A stretch of DNA of 64,000 nt, taken from positions 124,001-188,000 of the forward strand of contig JAMWFC010000062.1 of the NCBI GenBank assembly GCA_027475525.1. Reading direction: 5' to 3'. A program made the position numbers and the translations under genes. The DNA is from Macrolepiota albuminosa (Eukaryota; Basidiomycota; Agaricomycetes; Agaricales; Agaricaceae). Shown here in pieces: positions 32,779 through 44,907 of this stretch. The notes beneath the pieces are model-generated. The model saw nothing but the letters and a program-made list of their open reading frames with translations, was not told where the DNA came from and made no database searches. How positions within the stretch are numbered: position 1 is the stretch's first letter; each line of letters begins with the position of its first letter.

Positions 32779-35165
32779 TCAACAAAAAGTCACTTTCTTC
32801 ATCTGAACCACATTATTCTTTTTGGGATCATTTGAAGACGGCCAATCCGTCATCGCCGCTAGGCACTCAGAGTCGCTGTCACGACTGTAGTACTCGTTGT
32901 TGTAGACGTTGTCATATACGTCGACTGTGACGTACTCCTCCTCCTCCATGACCACACTTTTGGGCTCAGCGCCCGATGCCTCCTCTGGAGGCTCTTGGTC
33001 GTTTGTGGGGTGCTCTGCCTCAGACTCAGCAGACACGTCTCCATCACTCCCACTCACGGCTGCAGTATGTGCAGCTTGAAGGTGGGCGCGGGGTGTATAC
33101 CTCTTCCTCAGGGCTCCCGGCTTTGCAGGGCAATTGGTAGTGTAGTGGCCTGGCTGGCCACACGTGAAACAAGTCCCCGTCTGACCTGGTGGGTTGGCCA
33201 GCTTGAAATCTGGCCTTGGTTTAGGACGTTCTCTGTCCGGCGCCCGCTCTGGGCGTGGGCAGCTCTGCCCTCAGTTCATAGCAGGGGTTCTGCGTACCAC
33301 AGACTGCGTGTTGCAGTCACAATCCAAATTGGCCTTTTTGGCCAAGAAGATCCCCACATGCTGACCCCGTGAGGGTGCCCCAGCAGGCGGTAGTTGCCTG
33401 GTTCCCCCTTTATGTCCACTCTGATGCTCGTAGTGGTTAGCAGTCTTCAGGAACTGCTCATACCTGATGGCATATGCCACAAACTCCTCCACATCGTTGA
33501 CTTCTGGGAACAGTCCGTCCTCACATATCAGGTAGCAGCGCATGTCCGCTGGAATGCCATCCAAGAATGTTTCGAGCATTGTATATCCATCCGGGTATAC
33601 TGCCATATTCTGGGCATAGTCATTAAGGGTATCATAGAACCCTTGCACTCCCAACTTCTCGGTGTACTTGGTGGACTGGAAATTCCGCCTTGCATCCTGT
33701 AGCGTTGAGAGGTGCACAAATTGATCATACAGTTCTGTAAAGACTCCTTTAAACATCCACTCATACTGGACACGGTTGATGTGCAGTACTGCCTGTTGAA
33801 ATCACTCCATGGCCTCTCCGGCCAAGAACTCAGGCAGAACGAAGATTTGTTCTTGTTTCATATGGTCACCTCTGTATAAGCACATGGCGAGATGGGTGCA
33901 TACATCCATCACTCAATCCTCCAAGTCGCTGAACTTGGACACGCCTGTGTAGGCATGAATATGCCTACTGTCTGCTTTACGCAGCTTCACCCCATCTGGT
34001 AACCATAAGGTCACACCCAGGGCATCATCAACTACTCAATGCAGGCGATTGTGCATGGCTTCACGATGCATTTGAATGGCCTCCTGCTGATCTGGGGATC
34101 TAGTCGCCAAATCAGCGGCCTGGGAAAGTGACTTCCCTCGTCCACCCTGCAGAGGACGCCCCGAGCCTTCTCGACTGTGGGCATAATTGCCCTCATCTTG
34201 AGGAGTCAACCTAGGGCCATCATCCTGGCTGTTACCAGAGGCATTACATCTTGTGGCGCCATCTCGATCAAGGAAGTCTCCTCGATCATGATCGTTGCAC
34301 CGTCCTGGAACTGGAGAAGCTTGATTCTCCTGGCCCTGCGTGATGAATTGACAACGCATCTCATCAATGGGCTTAGTGCCCTCAAATACGATGCCCTGAT
34401 CGTTGATAAGGGACTGTCCCTTAGTCCTGAGGTCGCCATTGTGCATACATTGATATGTGACTCTGTTGCTCAACGTTTCTGCCATGGGCACGTGCGGCAT
34501 CACAGATGCCTCGCTCTCCACCTTGAGCACGGTACTATTGTGCCCATCCAGACCTGACATATCTGTCCTAAGGTCTTGGTTACGCATGTGTGGGGGCTCC
34601 TCACACCACCCTTGTCCTGTTGGAGTATAGAAAGTACTCACTGGTTTTACTTTGGGCACTTCCTGCGCCCGTGCTAGTGCCTCCACTAGCTTGATTCCAA
34701 TGTCTTGATTGTGATGTGCTGAGCATTCCTCGGACGTGTGGCTCCAGGGGGCCAAGGCCCCCGATTGCCTTGTGGCCTTCCGCTGCACATACATTTGCAG
34801 CTCAATAGTGAGCACTCTCACCATCAAATCAGTATATTTTGTACTGAATACATTGGGCACTTTGTGCCCTTGTCACCTAAGTGCTACTATATGTGCTGAC
34901 ACATAGCGCTCAAGTCATGCTTGGGTAGTGTATTTCATCACCTCTGGGTGCAAATCCCAGAACACCTGCAATCGCACGGTGTACATGGTTTTCAGCCACT
35001 GCTCCTCTGCTCTGGTGTTGTCATTACTTGACGACTCAATCGCCTCCTCTGGAAGCTCTACAACCTCCGGAGCTTCCTCCACTGCTGGCGTGTGCGGAAA
35101 TTGGTTTTCCACGTGGGCTACTTCAGGACTTGCAGCCTCCTCCGGTACCTCTTCTATGCGGGCTT
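32779..35165 (-). pseudogene. GyB gag
   Basis: Minus-strand gag remnant with several stops. From the N-terminal side: acidic Glu/Val-rich sequence (35,165-34,915), a charged region with many Gln and Arg (34,036-34,860), the capsid-type block FKGVFTELYDQFVHLSTLQD.. with GFYDTLNDYAQNM (33,400-33,760), the CCHC knuckle CFTCGQPGHYTTNC near 33,160 and an acidic tail (..DVYDNVYNNEYYSRD) up to 32,779. No 5' LTR or PBS is present: the upstream side is abruptly replaced at about 35,165 by plus-strand GyD-old sequence. GyB is therefore 5'-truncated. Confidence 0.75.
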
Positions 35166-35167
35166 CC

Positions 35168-35380
35168 GGTGACCCACCGCCCCACTTTGATCTATGAAAC
35201 CTCCCACGACCTCCGATGCAAATGCGACCCTCCCAGGTTGAACGTCCCTCATGCAACCCGGCACCCGACCCAGCACCCAGCCCCCCTCAGACCGACCCGA
35301 CACCACTGAACCCTCCCCGACCACCTCTGCCACCCCTAGCCAAACCTCGAGGACGACCCCCAGGCCCCCCACCTCCGCCA
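35168..35380 (+). pseudogene. GyD-old gag, first fragment
   Basis: Proline-rich gag segment that matches, in reverse orientation, GyD at about 53,200-53,460 (DPPPHFDL, then many PP pairs). Numerous CpG transitions, including TAT-GAA where GyD has TAC-GGA. It begins abruptly next to GyB and is cut at its 3' side by the CoB insertion. The frame picks up again at 41,037. Confidence 0.8.
35376..35380. repeat. CoB target-site duplication, left (CGCCA)
   Basis: Exact match to CGCCA at 41,037-41,041, on either side of CoB, within GyD-old gag. Confidence 0.9.
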
Positions 35381-35746
35381 TGTTAGAATTCAGACCTATG
35401 AACAAAAGTTCAATCCCTCAGTCCGGTATAATCGACTCTATTCAAACCGTACCTATGAACAAGAGTTCAATCTATCGGGTACAGTTAGCTTGTGTGTAAT
35501 TTGTAAAGTGCGTAATGTTGCTCACCCCTCAGTCCGGTATAATCGACTGAGGGGCTCACTTTGTGGTAGCTACGTTTATATACTTGTTGTGGACAATGGG
35601 AATAATGGAGAGATATTAAACAAAGCGCCAGTGCGGTGGCCCTGTACGTCTAGTGGCCAATGTGATAACCAATGTGATATTGTGAAGTGTGATGTGATTC
35701 ATGATAAGCGGCGGCTGGTGTGACGTCATAGAGATGAACTCCAACA
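35381..35746 (-). mobile_element. CoB 3' LTR
   Basis: 366 bp, TGTTAGAATTC..CTCCAACA. It differs from the other LTR (40,593-41,036) by about two substitutions and one indel, apart from a 77-bp duplication found only in the other copy. The insertion is therefore recent. The adjacent GGGTGAGGAGGAG (minus strand, 35,747-35,759) is the polypurine tract. Confidence 0.95.
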
Positions 35747-35794
35747 CTCCTCCTCACCCAGACGCTCCTCCTTGCGTGGTAACATGGCGCGCTT

Positions 35795-38700
35795 TCAATG
35801 AAGACTGAGCATTGGACGAAGGTGTAGAAAAGCGGGAGCAGACAAGGCCTTTGTGAAGATATCCGCCACGTTGTCTTTGGAAGGGACGTGGAGTAAGGTC
35901 AATTCGTTAAATTGGGCACGTTCCCGAAGGAAATGATACTTAATATTGACATGTTTCACACGAGCATGCAGTAGAGGGTCTTCAGAAAGAGCAATCGCTG
36001 AGTTGTTGTCGCAGAATATTGGAGTGGGCTGGCATGTCAAGTCATGTCCTATCCCTTTCAGCAGAGCCCAAAGCCATATGCATTCTTGAGCGCTCTCAAA
36101 TGCAGCCATGTATTCCGCCTCACAAGATGAGGCTGCTACTGTGCGTTGCTTTCTAACGGCCCAAGACACTGCACCCGACCCCAAACTCCACGTATAACCA
36201 CCGACGCTGCGCCGGGTGTCGGGACAACTGGCCCAGTCCGAGTCAGTGAATCTGCTTAGCGTAACGTCGAGGTTTCGACCACTGAGATGGAGTTGGAGAG
36301 TACGCGTTCCTTTCAGGTAGCGGACTAGACGGATTGCCGTGTTCCAGTGGGATGTAGCATAAGTGTCGAGGTATTGCGTGAGCTGTTGTACGCCAAAAGC
36401 GATGTCAGGGCAAGTCGATATAGCGACGTACAGTAGACAGCCAACAAGTTGTCTGTAGGGAGTATTCTCCATAGCACGACGCTCCTCCTGGGACAGAGAA
36501 TCACAATCTACGCGACGTAACTTTGTGTTTGGATCCATAGGTAGTGATATGGGCATAGCATTCGACTGACCAAATTGATAGACAATCCTGTCAATAAGCG
36601 CTGTCTGTGAGAGTCTCACCAAGTTGTTGAGACGATCCCACTCTACTGCAATGCCTACCACGAAGTGGGGGAGACCGAGATCGGAAATTGTCCATGCCTG
36701 GCGCATCTGTGCCTTGAATCACTCATTCTCGTCCTTGCTGCTCGCTATAGACAGAAAATTATCGACATGGAGCGCTGCAATAACAGTGCCGCCGTCAGTA
36801 ACGCGATAAAAAATGCAAGACTCGCATGGCAGGCGTTGGAATCCCCAAGAAGCCATGTTCTCGTTCACCGCTTGATTCCAGATCCTACCAGCTTGCTTCA
36901 TGCTGTAAAGTCCCCTCACAATCATCCAGACCCAGTCCTCCTTATCCTTCTCCTCGAACCCTTCCGGTTGCCTCATATACTGTACTTCCTCCTCTGGGAG
37001 AATGCCATATAAGAACGCCGTTTTCACGTCGATCTGCGTAGCGTCCCAGCCCCTTGCAGCAGCCAGGTGCAGCAATACGCGCCATGATTCCATGCGTGCT
37101 GTGGGGGATGTTGTTTTAGTGTAATCACGACCGTACTTCTGTTTGTGACCTCGAAATACTAATCTGACTTTGAACCTGACTGCCTTTCCGTGTTCGTCGT
37201 GTTTAATTTTGAAGACTGGGCGCCCCGTTCTTACTTTCTGTCCAATAGGTACTGCTGATCGAGGTACAAGCTGGTACACACCCATATCCTTGAGCGAGTT
37301 GAGTTCTTCTCGATACGCCGCTTTCCAATTGTCAGCGTCGCCCGACTCTTTGGCCTCTGACCACGTACGTGGTTCGTCACTAATATTCGGAGCTGGTGGG
37401 TGGTCTTTCAGTTTGAGAGCAGCAGTCAATAGGTACTCAATGTCTTGCAACGACGCCAGATTGCTGAGATCAGGGACATTTGGTTCCCGATCATACGCTG
37501 GATCCTCAGTACCTCAATCGGCCGTACTCGCTTGATCTCTGTCGATCCTAGCGGCCTCTCGTTGTGCCCTTAAGCGCTCCCCAGCTGCGATCGATTCTTG
37601 CACAGCTACTTGAGTCCGTGACGGAGGTGCATTCTCGGGATCAGCCCGCACAGTCAGGATGGGTATACGATGGGATCGACGAGGCTGAGGTACGACGGGA
37701 TTAGATTGAAGTTGCAAAGCGGGCTGTACGACTCCTCCTGATGTGAGGACGTCATCGTCAAATACAATGGGATCGTACTGCTGTTGAGCAGGAGGCTGCT
37801 TGGAGACAGGAATTGGTGAGTCGACTCGCTGCTGAATAAGTGGCTGTTCGACGACAACAGGGTTTGATGCTGGATTATTCTGGGGCGGTTCCTCGTGGCT
37901 TTCACAAAATTTAACGTGGTAAGTTTCGTAGATCTTCCCAGTTGATTTGTTGTAACACCTGTACGCCTTTGAATCCTTTGCGTAACCAATCAACACGCAC
38001 TCAATAGACCTTGCGTAAATCTTGGGATTGTGTTCCGCTAGGATTAGAACATAGGCTTTGCAGCCTATCTCGCGCATGTACAAGTATTTCGGTGGACGAC
38101 CTGTCCATGCCTCGTGAGGAGTTACACCTTTTACAGACTTGGTCAGCGTTCGTTTATGAATGTGTGAAGCTGTCAGATAAAATTCGTCCCACAAGTGTGG
38201 TGGACATCCCGCAGCTATTCGCATGGCGGGAGCTTTCCCCATAAGGGTGCGATGCATACGTTCCACACGCCCAATATGCGCCGAGGTATACGGCGCACCA
38301 AACTGTTGCTCTGACCCACAGGATAGTAGCCAGGCTTGCATGTCCTGTCCAACCAGTTCGCCATCGTGACCCGTTCTGTATGTGCCCAGTGTTTCCTGCA
38401 CCTCGTTCTCTCGAGCTACCTGCCAAGCTTTGAGGTGAGGGAGAGCCTCCGCCTTGTTCCATAACAGTATTGACCAGTGCTCATTGGTGTAATCGTCAAC
38501 AATATTCATGATATATTTGTAACCACCGCATGATACAACAGCTTGTGGACCAGCGAGATCAACCCACACTATTTCCAGTTTCCTCGTAGCCCTCCGTCCT
38601 TCCTCCCGCACCTTCGGTACTGAGCTCCTCGTCTGTTTTCCGAGGATGCAAGAATTACATTTAGGTGGTTTTGAGGAGAAGACAGAGGGCATACCTGGGA

Positions 38701-40432
38701 TCATTCCAGTCTTAGCCATGTCCTGGACTGTCTGGTAATTGGCGTGTCCAAGTCGACGGTGCCAGGTCTCCAGACTAGCAACATGTTGGAGTGAGAAGGC
38801 ATGGTGTTCGGAGGTAACGGAATCTAGACTCAAAGTGTAGAGACGTTGATCAGGAATGAGGGTGCCTCGTGCAACAAGGGTACGCGTGGATCTGTCGACG
38901 AGTTTAACTGTTGAGTTGTCGAAAATGGTATCAAGCCCGGATTGAGTAGCAAGCGAGCTGACTGAAACTAGACAAACAGTTGCATTTGGAATATAAAAGG
39001 CGTCTCGCAGAACGATGTCGGCACCTTTGGCAACATGGAGTCAGATGTTGCCGATCCCGATCGCTGCCACGGTAGACCCACCAAGTCCCTTAACGCTTCG
39101 CAGCTGGATCGGTCGCAGGGTCATGAAGTCATCGCAGCAAGGGGAAATATGCACGGTCACACTGGAGTCTACAAGAAAGGGAGTGGTGTGCAGTGAAGAA
39201 AGAGGGGTACGTCCTTTGTGATTTATCGGGGTGACATCTGCTGCAAGGATATTCTCAGTGATGTGCCCAGCGTGCGTGTTCCAGTCGACTGTAGAGCCAT
39301 CGTCTTCCATCACTGTGAAGCCGATATGTTCCCAGCACTCGGTGCTGTGAAGTGGGTCGGAGGAAAACGCGGTGATCTCTGTAATGGCCGCTGTCTCGGT
39401 AGGAACTGGAAGTTGCCCCAGCTGAGATGGGTCTACGTACCACATCTTTCCGTCTAGCCCTGTAACAGCAACGTATGATTTCGGAGGAGACGTAGCCACA
39501 GCCTTAGATGCCGGTTTCGATGTTGTACTGGACTTCCCTCTCGATGCCCTCTGAGCGTCCTGAGCTTCCGCAATAGACTTGCCCATCATCCCTCCTCCTT
39601 TCTGTACACAGAAGGCCTTCGTGTGTCCCTTGCACGGTCTTTTGAGCGCGAAGCAATTTTCGCAACAGGTGGCTCCATGGCCATGGTTGTGCCCTGGGAG
39701 GTCCATTGATCTGGTGCTAGTGCCCCCTCTCACGCTAAAGACAGTGGCAGGGCTGGATTTGGCCACGTTAAGAATGTTTTGCGCATTCTCCATGAGTATG
39801 CGAATGTCAGCCGGGCTGCATGGCTTGCTCTGTGTACTCGAGCTGAGAAGGGTCGAGACGGAGTTCTGGAGGGACTCGAAGGCGGGGTCGTTGAGGCTGT
39901 TTAACAGGGCTATACACGTGAACAAGTTCACGTCGACTGTCCCGATGTCGAACGCTCGTTTGACTGTATCGACGATCCGTCCAGCTGTAGTGGGAAGAGG
40001 TTCCGTCATCGAGCAATAGGTGGACAGAGCATCCTGGAGAAGGGCGACCTGTTTGATGGGGCCTTCCCTCTGTGCACGGGCCTTCAAATCAGCGTAACAA
40101 GCAGCCGCACCATTATCAGTGACGAGGTCACGATGCTCGGCGTCGTCAAGCGCCGACTTAATGAAAGTGATAGCGAGTCTATCGTTCAGGCCCCAGTTAG
40201 CATACGCACGAGGCTCCGTATCGATGCTTGGTCGAACAGCAACGTCATCGAAGACATAAGAGTATATGCCGTTAAGAATAAGGCTGTCTTTAAGCTTTTC
40301 AGTCCACTGCAAGAAGTTTCCATCGGCGCGAGTGTACTTCGAGCCCTCCCACCTGTGGCGTATGATACGTTCCGGAATAGAAGGATTGGTGGCATCGGTG
40401 GGCAAGATAGAAGAGGAAGAAATGGGTGCCAT
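35795..40432 (-). CDS. CoB Ty1/copia gag-pol polyprotein with three in-frame TGA codons
   Basis: One continuous frame of about 1,545 codons broken only by TGA at 39,041, 37,514 and 36,719, each explicable as CGA to TGA. Gag begins MAPISSSSILPTDA at 40,432 with the capsid helix region WEGSKYTRADGNFLQW, then a Cys/His cluster CCENCFALKRPCKGHTKAFC. Protease FLVDSSVTVHISP has DSS instead of DSG. GAG-pre-integrase TWHRRLGHANY and integrase zinc region CNSCILGKQTRS follow. The integrase core has WVDLAGPQ and GAPYTSAHIGRVERMHR. RT 36,719-37,450 includes ATQIDVKTAFLYG and the box LHVDNFLS (VDD changed to VDN). RNase H ends with SSCEAEYMAAFES and VADIFTKAL. The canonical copia order is PR-IN-RT-RH. 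The element looks young but is probably inactivated by these changes. Confidence 0.9.
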
Positions 40433-40580
40433 AGCGAGCAGAACCGCCTGGAAAAGACAAAGAAGACAGACAAAGAGTGCAGGTACGCGACACTGCGCGT
40501 GAGCGGGCCGGAGTAGAGGTCTTGATGCAAAGGTAGTAGGTCTGGTGTCGACGTCTGTTATTTAGAGAGCAATCAACAAT

Positions 40581-40592
40581 AAGCCCATAACC
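40581..40592 (-). promoter_or_regulatory. CoB primer-binding site (half-tRNA type)
   Basis: GGTTATGGGCTT abuts the 5' LTR on the minus strand. It matches the anticodon-arm complement of initiator tRNA-Met used by Drosophila copia (GGTTATGGGCCC), implying an internally cleaved initiator tRNA as primer. Confidence 0.7.
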
Positions 40593-41036
40593 TGTTAGAA
40601 TTCAGACCTATGAACAAGAGTTCAATCCCTCAGTCCGGTATAATCGACTCTATTCAAACCGTACCTATGAACAAGAGTTCAATCTATCGGGTACAGTTAG
40701 CTTGTGTGTAATTTGTAAAGTGCGTAATGTTGCTCACCCCTCAGTCCGGTATAATCGACTGAGGGGGCTCACTTTGTGGTAGCTACGTTTATATACTTGT
40801 TGTGGACAATGGGAATAATGGAGAGATATTAAACAAAGCGCCAGTGCGGTGGCCCTGTACGTCTAGTGGCCAATGTGATAACCAATGTGATATAATGGAG
40901 AGATATTAAACAAAGCGCCAGTGCGGTGGCCCTGTACGTCTAGTGGCCAATGTGATAACCAATGTGATATCGTGAAGTGTGATGTGATTCATGATAAGCG
41001 GCGGCTGGTGTGACGTCATAGAGATGAACTCCAACA
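40593..41036 (-). mobile_element. CoB 5' LTR
   Basis: 444 bp, that is 367 bp plus one 77-bp tandem duplication at 40,815-40,968 that is absent from the 3' LTR. Ends TGTTAG..CCAACA. Flanked on the right by CGCCA. Confidence 0.95.
40815..40968. repeat. 77-bp tandem duplication 9 (CoB 5' LTR only)
   Basis: Copies 40,815-40,891 and 40,892-40,968. The sister LTR at 35,381-35,746 has a single copy. Confidence 0.95.
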
Positions 41037-44000
41037 CGCCACCCCCTGCATGGAGACCCGGGCCTCCTCCTGGTCGGAACGAACCCCTCTGAGACAACGG
41101 GCCTCCCAGGCATGGACCTCCAGGTGAGCCACCTGGAGAAGGCCCTCCAGGCAGGTGGGGTCCTGCTCTCGGTGCCTTTCCTCCACAAGGAGGGGGGGTA
41201 ACCATTATTACTACTACTACAATGCCGGCCCCCCTCCCCACAATGCTACCAGACTGGACGACGCTCACAATGCCCTCGCCCACAAAGGATGTCTGGACAT
41301 TCAAAAGCCTGATGCATTCACAGGCTGGGACCCATAAAAATGGTGTACATTCCTCATTCAATGTTTTAACACGTTTCAGGCGAAGCCACTCACTTTTCAG
41401 GTTGACAGCTCCCAGGTGGCCTTTGCCGCCTCGTACCTTCAGTGGATCACCTTCAACCACTACACGGCCCTCATCCAGTTCAACCCCAACAACCCAGCAC
41501 TCTCTCGCTGGCAAGCCTTTGTTGACGAGTTCTCCAGGAGGTTCAGGATCTATGACACTGTGGCTGAGGCCAAGGACAATCTCTTCAACCTCCAGATGCG
41601 CTCTGAAGAATGCTTCACCACCTTCATCGTACGTTTTGAGAAGGAAGCTTACAAGACAGGTTGGAATTACAGCGCCCTCTGGTATGCCCTCTGCTGTGCA
41701 CTGCCGCAATGCATCAAGGACATCCTCCAACTCGCCCCAAAACAACCCTCCTACGACGCATACAAGGCCCTTGTCATGCAAATCGACCAACGCTACTGAG
41801 AAGACCACAGCAAGTATTCAAACTCCTGAGCCCCCTGGAACCCTAGGGGAGGACCCCCATGGCCCTCTGGCAAAACCCCCAACCCCCAAATTCAAAACCC
41901 TGGTCCTCTGTGTTCCCTGGTGGCCGACCCCCAGTAAGTCACGGCCCATCCAATACTAACCCCGGCAGTGGCGCCACCCCCAGGCCCAACTCAATGCCGC
42001 CATGGCCGCCAATGATCTGGGCGATGTGCCAAGCCCTGAGGAACCCCCAGAAGACCCCAAAGATCCCGACTTCACTGACGAATGGGACGAAGAGGCCCTC
42101 CAGGCCAACCGGCTCCAGAAAAAGGGACGACCCTGGGTCGAGGTTCCAAAGGATGTGCAGGAACGACGAAGAAGAGAAGGTGTTTGCATACTGTGTTTGC
42201 ATACTCTGCGGTGAGAAAGACCATTTCATCTCCGAGTGCCCCCAACAACAGGTTATAGGACGCACCACCTGGATCTTCAAAGGGGAGGACGCCACCTACA
42301 AGTATTCGGAAAACGACCCAGCGATTTAGACTCAGAAGATGCTCTAAATTGCGGAATCGACCCCACCGTCTTCTCCGCCCCGGTTTCCCATCTTTGTTCC
42401 ATGACACTCGCACAGGACACCCTCATGGCTTACCTACCCTCCCACTCCTCACACTCCCTCCTCCTCAAAACCCGCCTCACCCCCTCCAGAACCGCCCTCA
42501 ATACCCTCATCAACAGTGGTGCCACAGACAACTTCATCGACGAGGCATGGTCTACCTCCACCCCAGAACCCGCCCAGCGACTCCCGGTCCTGGTGCGACT
42601 CTGCCTCTTTGACAGAGACGCCTCTACGGCAGGGGACGTCACTCACTTCATGTGTATGCCTGTTACTTTTGCCAACGGACAGACTCACACTCTCCAGATG
42701 TTGATAACCAAACTCCACCTCTCCGCACCCCTGGTCTTAGGGCTTTCGTGGCTTTGAGACACCAACCCCTGCATTGACTGGCGACATCTCACCCTTTGCC
42801 TGACCCACGAGCTGACGCCCGACGACCAGCAACTCCCCTTCGATATCTCCCACTCTCCGGACCCGACCCTGAAGGATCCCCTGGGCAGGCCCCCACCACC
42901 CCCTGGACTCCAGTCCTGCTCGTCCCAATCCTTCATTATCAATGCCAGGTTGGACGGCACCCTGGGACCGATATCGGCCCTCATCGACAGCAGAGCTACC
43001 GGAGTTTTCATTAGTGACGCCCTCGACCTTCTCCACGACTCCCTCGACCAACCCCTCTGCCTGCAATGCCTCGACGGCACCCCCTCCTCCTCTGGCCCCA
43101 TCCAGAGGTCTCACTCAGGACGTGTGACCCTGGACAATGACTACGAGTTCACCTCCCACTTCCTGGTCACGCAACTTCACGAATTGACTCCAATGGTGCT
43201 GAGACTATCCTGGCTACGTGACACGAACTCCAACATCGATTGGAGAATGCTCACCATGACCTTCCTGGGACCCAAAGACCACCCCTCAACCGCCGTGCAC
43301 CTCCGGGCCCTAGGAAGCGGCCCGGTGCCTGACACCCCCAGGGTGACAGCCACGCCGCCAACGCCCACCCAAACCTGCAAGGCCCCTGATCAACCCCCAA
43401 ACATTCCTCGGAACAGGTACAAAGGGCTGAGCTACCTGGGCTGGTCTCAGATACACGTCAAACCCGCTCCAGCCGATGTATCCATGACCCCGATTGACCC
43501 AAACGCACTCGACATTAAGATCATCGGAGCCGCCCCCTTTGCCCGCCTCATGAAGGACGGAACCCCCACGTTTCAGCTACACACCTCACCGTCTCTCCTG
43601 GAAGAACACCTATGAGGGGACGCTATCCCCCCGGAAAAGAAAACTGAGGAACAGATCCTCTGAGAAGTAGTTCCCCCAGAGTACCACGAGTTCGCTGACG
43701 TATTCTCCGAAGGAGACGCTAAGGAGATTCCCCCTCACTGCCTCTATGATCATATGATCGACCTCAAGGAAGGAGCTGCCCCCCCTTTCAGCAAGGTATA
43801 CAACATGTCAGAAGTTGAACTCTGGGCCCTCAAAGACTACCTTGACGAAATGCTCGGGAAGGGATTCATCTGACCCTCTGCCTCCGCCGCCGGAGCCTCA
43901 GTTTTATTCGCCAAAAAGAAGGACGGCTCTTTCCAACTCTGTGTTGACTACCGGGGACTCAATAAGATCACCAAGAAGAACCGCTACCCGCTTCCACTCA

Positions 44001-44053
44001 TTGGCGATCTGGTTGATCGACTCCACAGTGCCAAGGTTTACATGAAAATTGAC
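41037..44053 (+). pseudogene. GyD-old: decayed gypsy gag, tandem protease and start of RT
   Basis: Plus-strand copy of the GyD family, resuming after CoB. Gag capsid block [20 protein letters not shown] (41,416-41,799); knuckle [14 protein letters not shown] near 42,215; gag stop at 42,327, with pol opening in the -1 frame. First protease TLINSGATDNF near 42,515 (Asp to Asn); second, ALIDSRATGVF, near 42,980 (Gly to Arg). Pol then runs to the RT motif [15 protein letters not shown], cut at 44,053 by the GyD LTR. Against GyD, Arg codons CGN repeatedly read Cys, Trp or Gln. The TGA/TAG stops and dead proteases fit CpG deamination. Confidence 0.85.
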
Positions 44054-44778
44054 TGTCAGGTTCCGCTGAATCGGGGGCTTTCCCGGAAAGCGACGCCCTT
44101 ACGATGCGGACTTGATCTACGGATACCCGGGTGTCTGGAACTCCGGGGTTAGGACTCCGGGGTTCAAGACGAGGACAGGGGTAATCCCGGGAGAGGGGAC
44201 TAGAGTCCGGGAGTTGTGGGTTGGGGGTGGCTGAGAGTTAGAGGGGGTCGAGTCGTGAACCGGGGGTTCTAAGACGAGACCAAGTTAGTAACTTAAGAGT
44301 CGCGAAGTGCGTACCAAACTTATAGCACGCAAATACTAAGGCGTGCCAGTCAAAGCGTACCAAACAAGGCGTACCAGTCAAGCAGAGGGCACGCAATATC
44401 CAAAGTAACAGTATGCAAAGTATGTAATATCAAGACTACCGAATACAACAGGGAGCTACACTATAAGTACTACGGGGCCGGGTCTCGGGGTTCCGGGATG
44501 TCTGGGATGGGTTCCGGGGGCTATTGAGTAGCGGCAGGGGCTGTATACCAGGATCGCGCGTGTGGGCGCGCAATCAATTGGCGCGGATGGAGCCGTGATG
44601 CGTGATGCGTGATGGCCGGCACGAGTCGCGTGATCTGATCGTTGATCGGGGCTGGTGATGGCTGATGGCGGTGTCGGCGGTCGTGATGGCGGGGCATGTC
44701 CTGTGGGGTCGGAGGGAGGGTCCCGGAGGGTGTTCCGGGGGTGTCCCGGGGTGGGCCCGGAGGGGAGGGGTCGTGACA
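44054..44778 (-). mobile_element. GyD 3' LTR
   Basis: 725 bp with ends TGTCAGGTTCC..GGTCGTGACA (TGTCA/TGACA inverted). It differs from the other LTR (54,799-55,523) at five positions that I can see, four of them CpG transitions. It interrupts GyD-old RT on its left. Confidence 0.95.
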
Positions 44779-44790
44779 TCACCCCCCCCT
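44779..44790 (-). promoter_or_regulatory. GyD polypurine tract
   Basis: TCACCCCCCCCT on the plus strand, i.e. AGGGGGGGGTGA on the element strand, directly beside the LTR. The same arrangement recurs at 55,524. Confidence 0.8.
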
Positions 44791-44907
44791 CAGCGCTGAG
44801 ACCCTCCGAGGCGCGCGTAGCCGGTGGCTCGGACCGGGGGCCAACCGTGGGATCCGGCACCTGACCTGCCACGTATCGAAAAAAAATTTTTACCGTCAAG
44901 TTCAACC

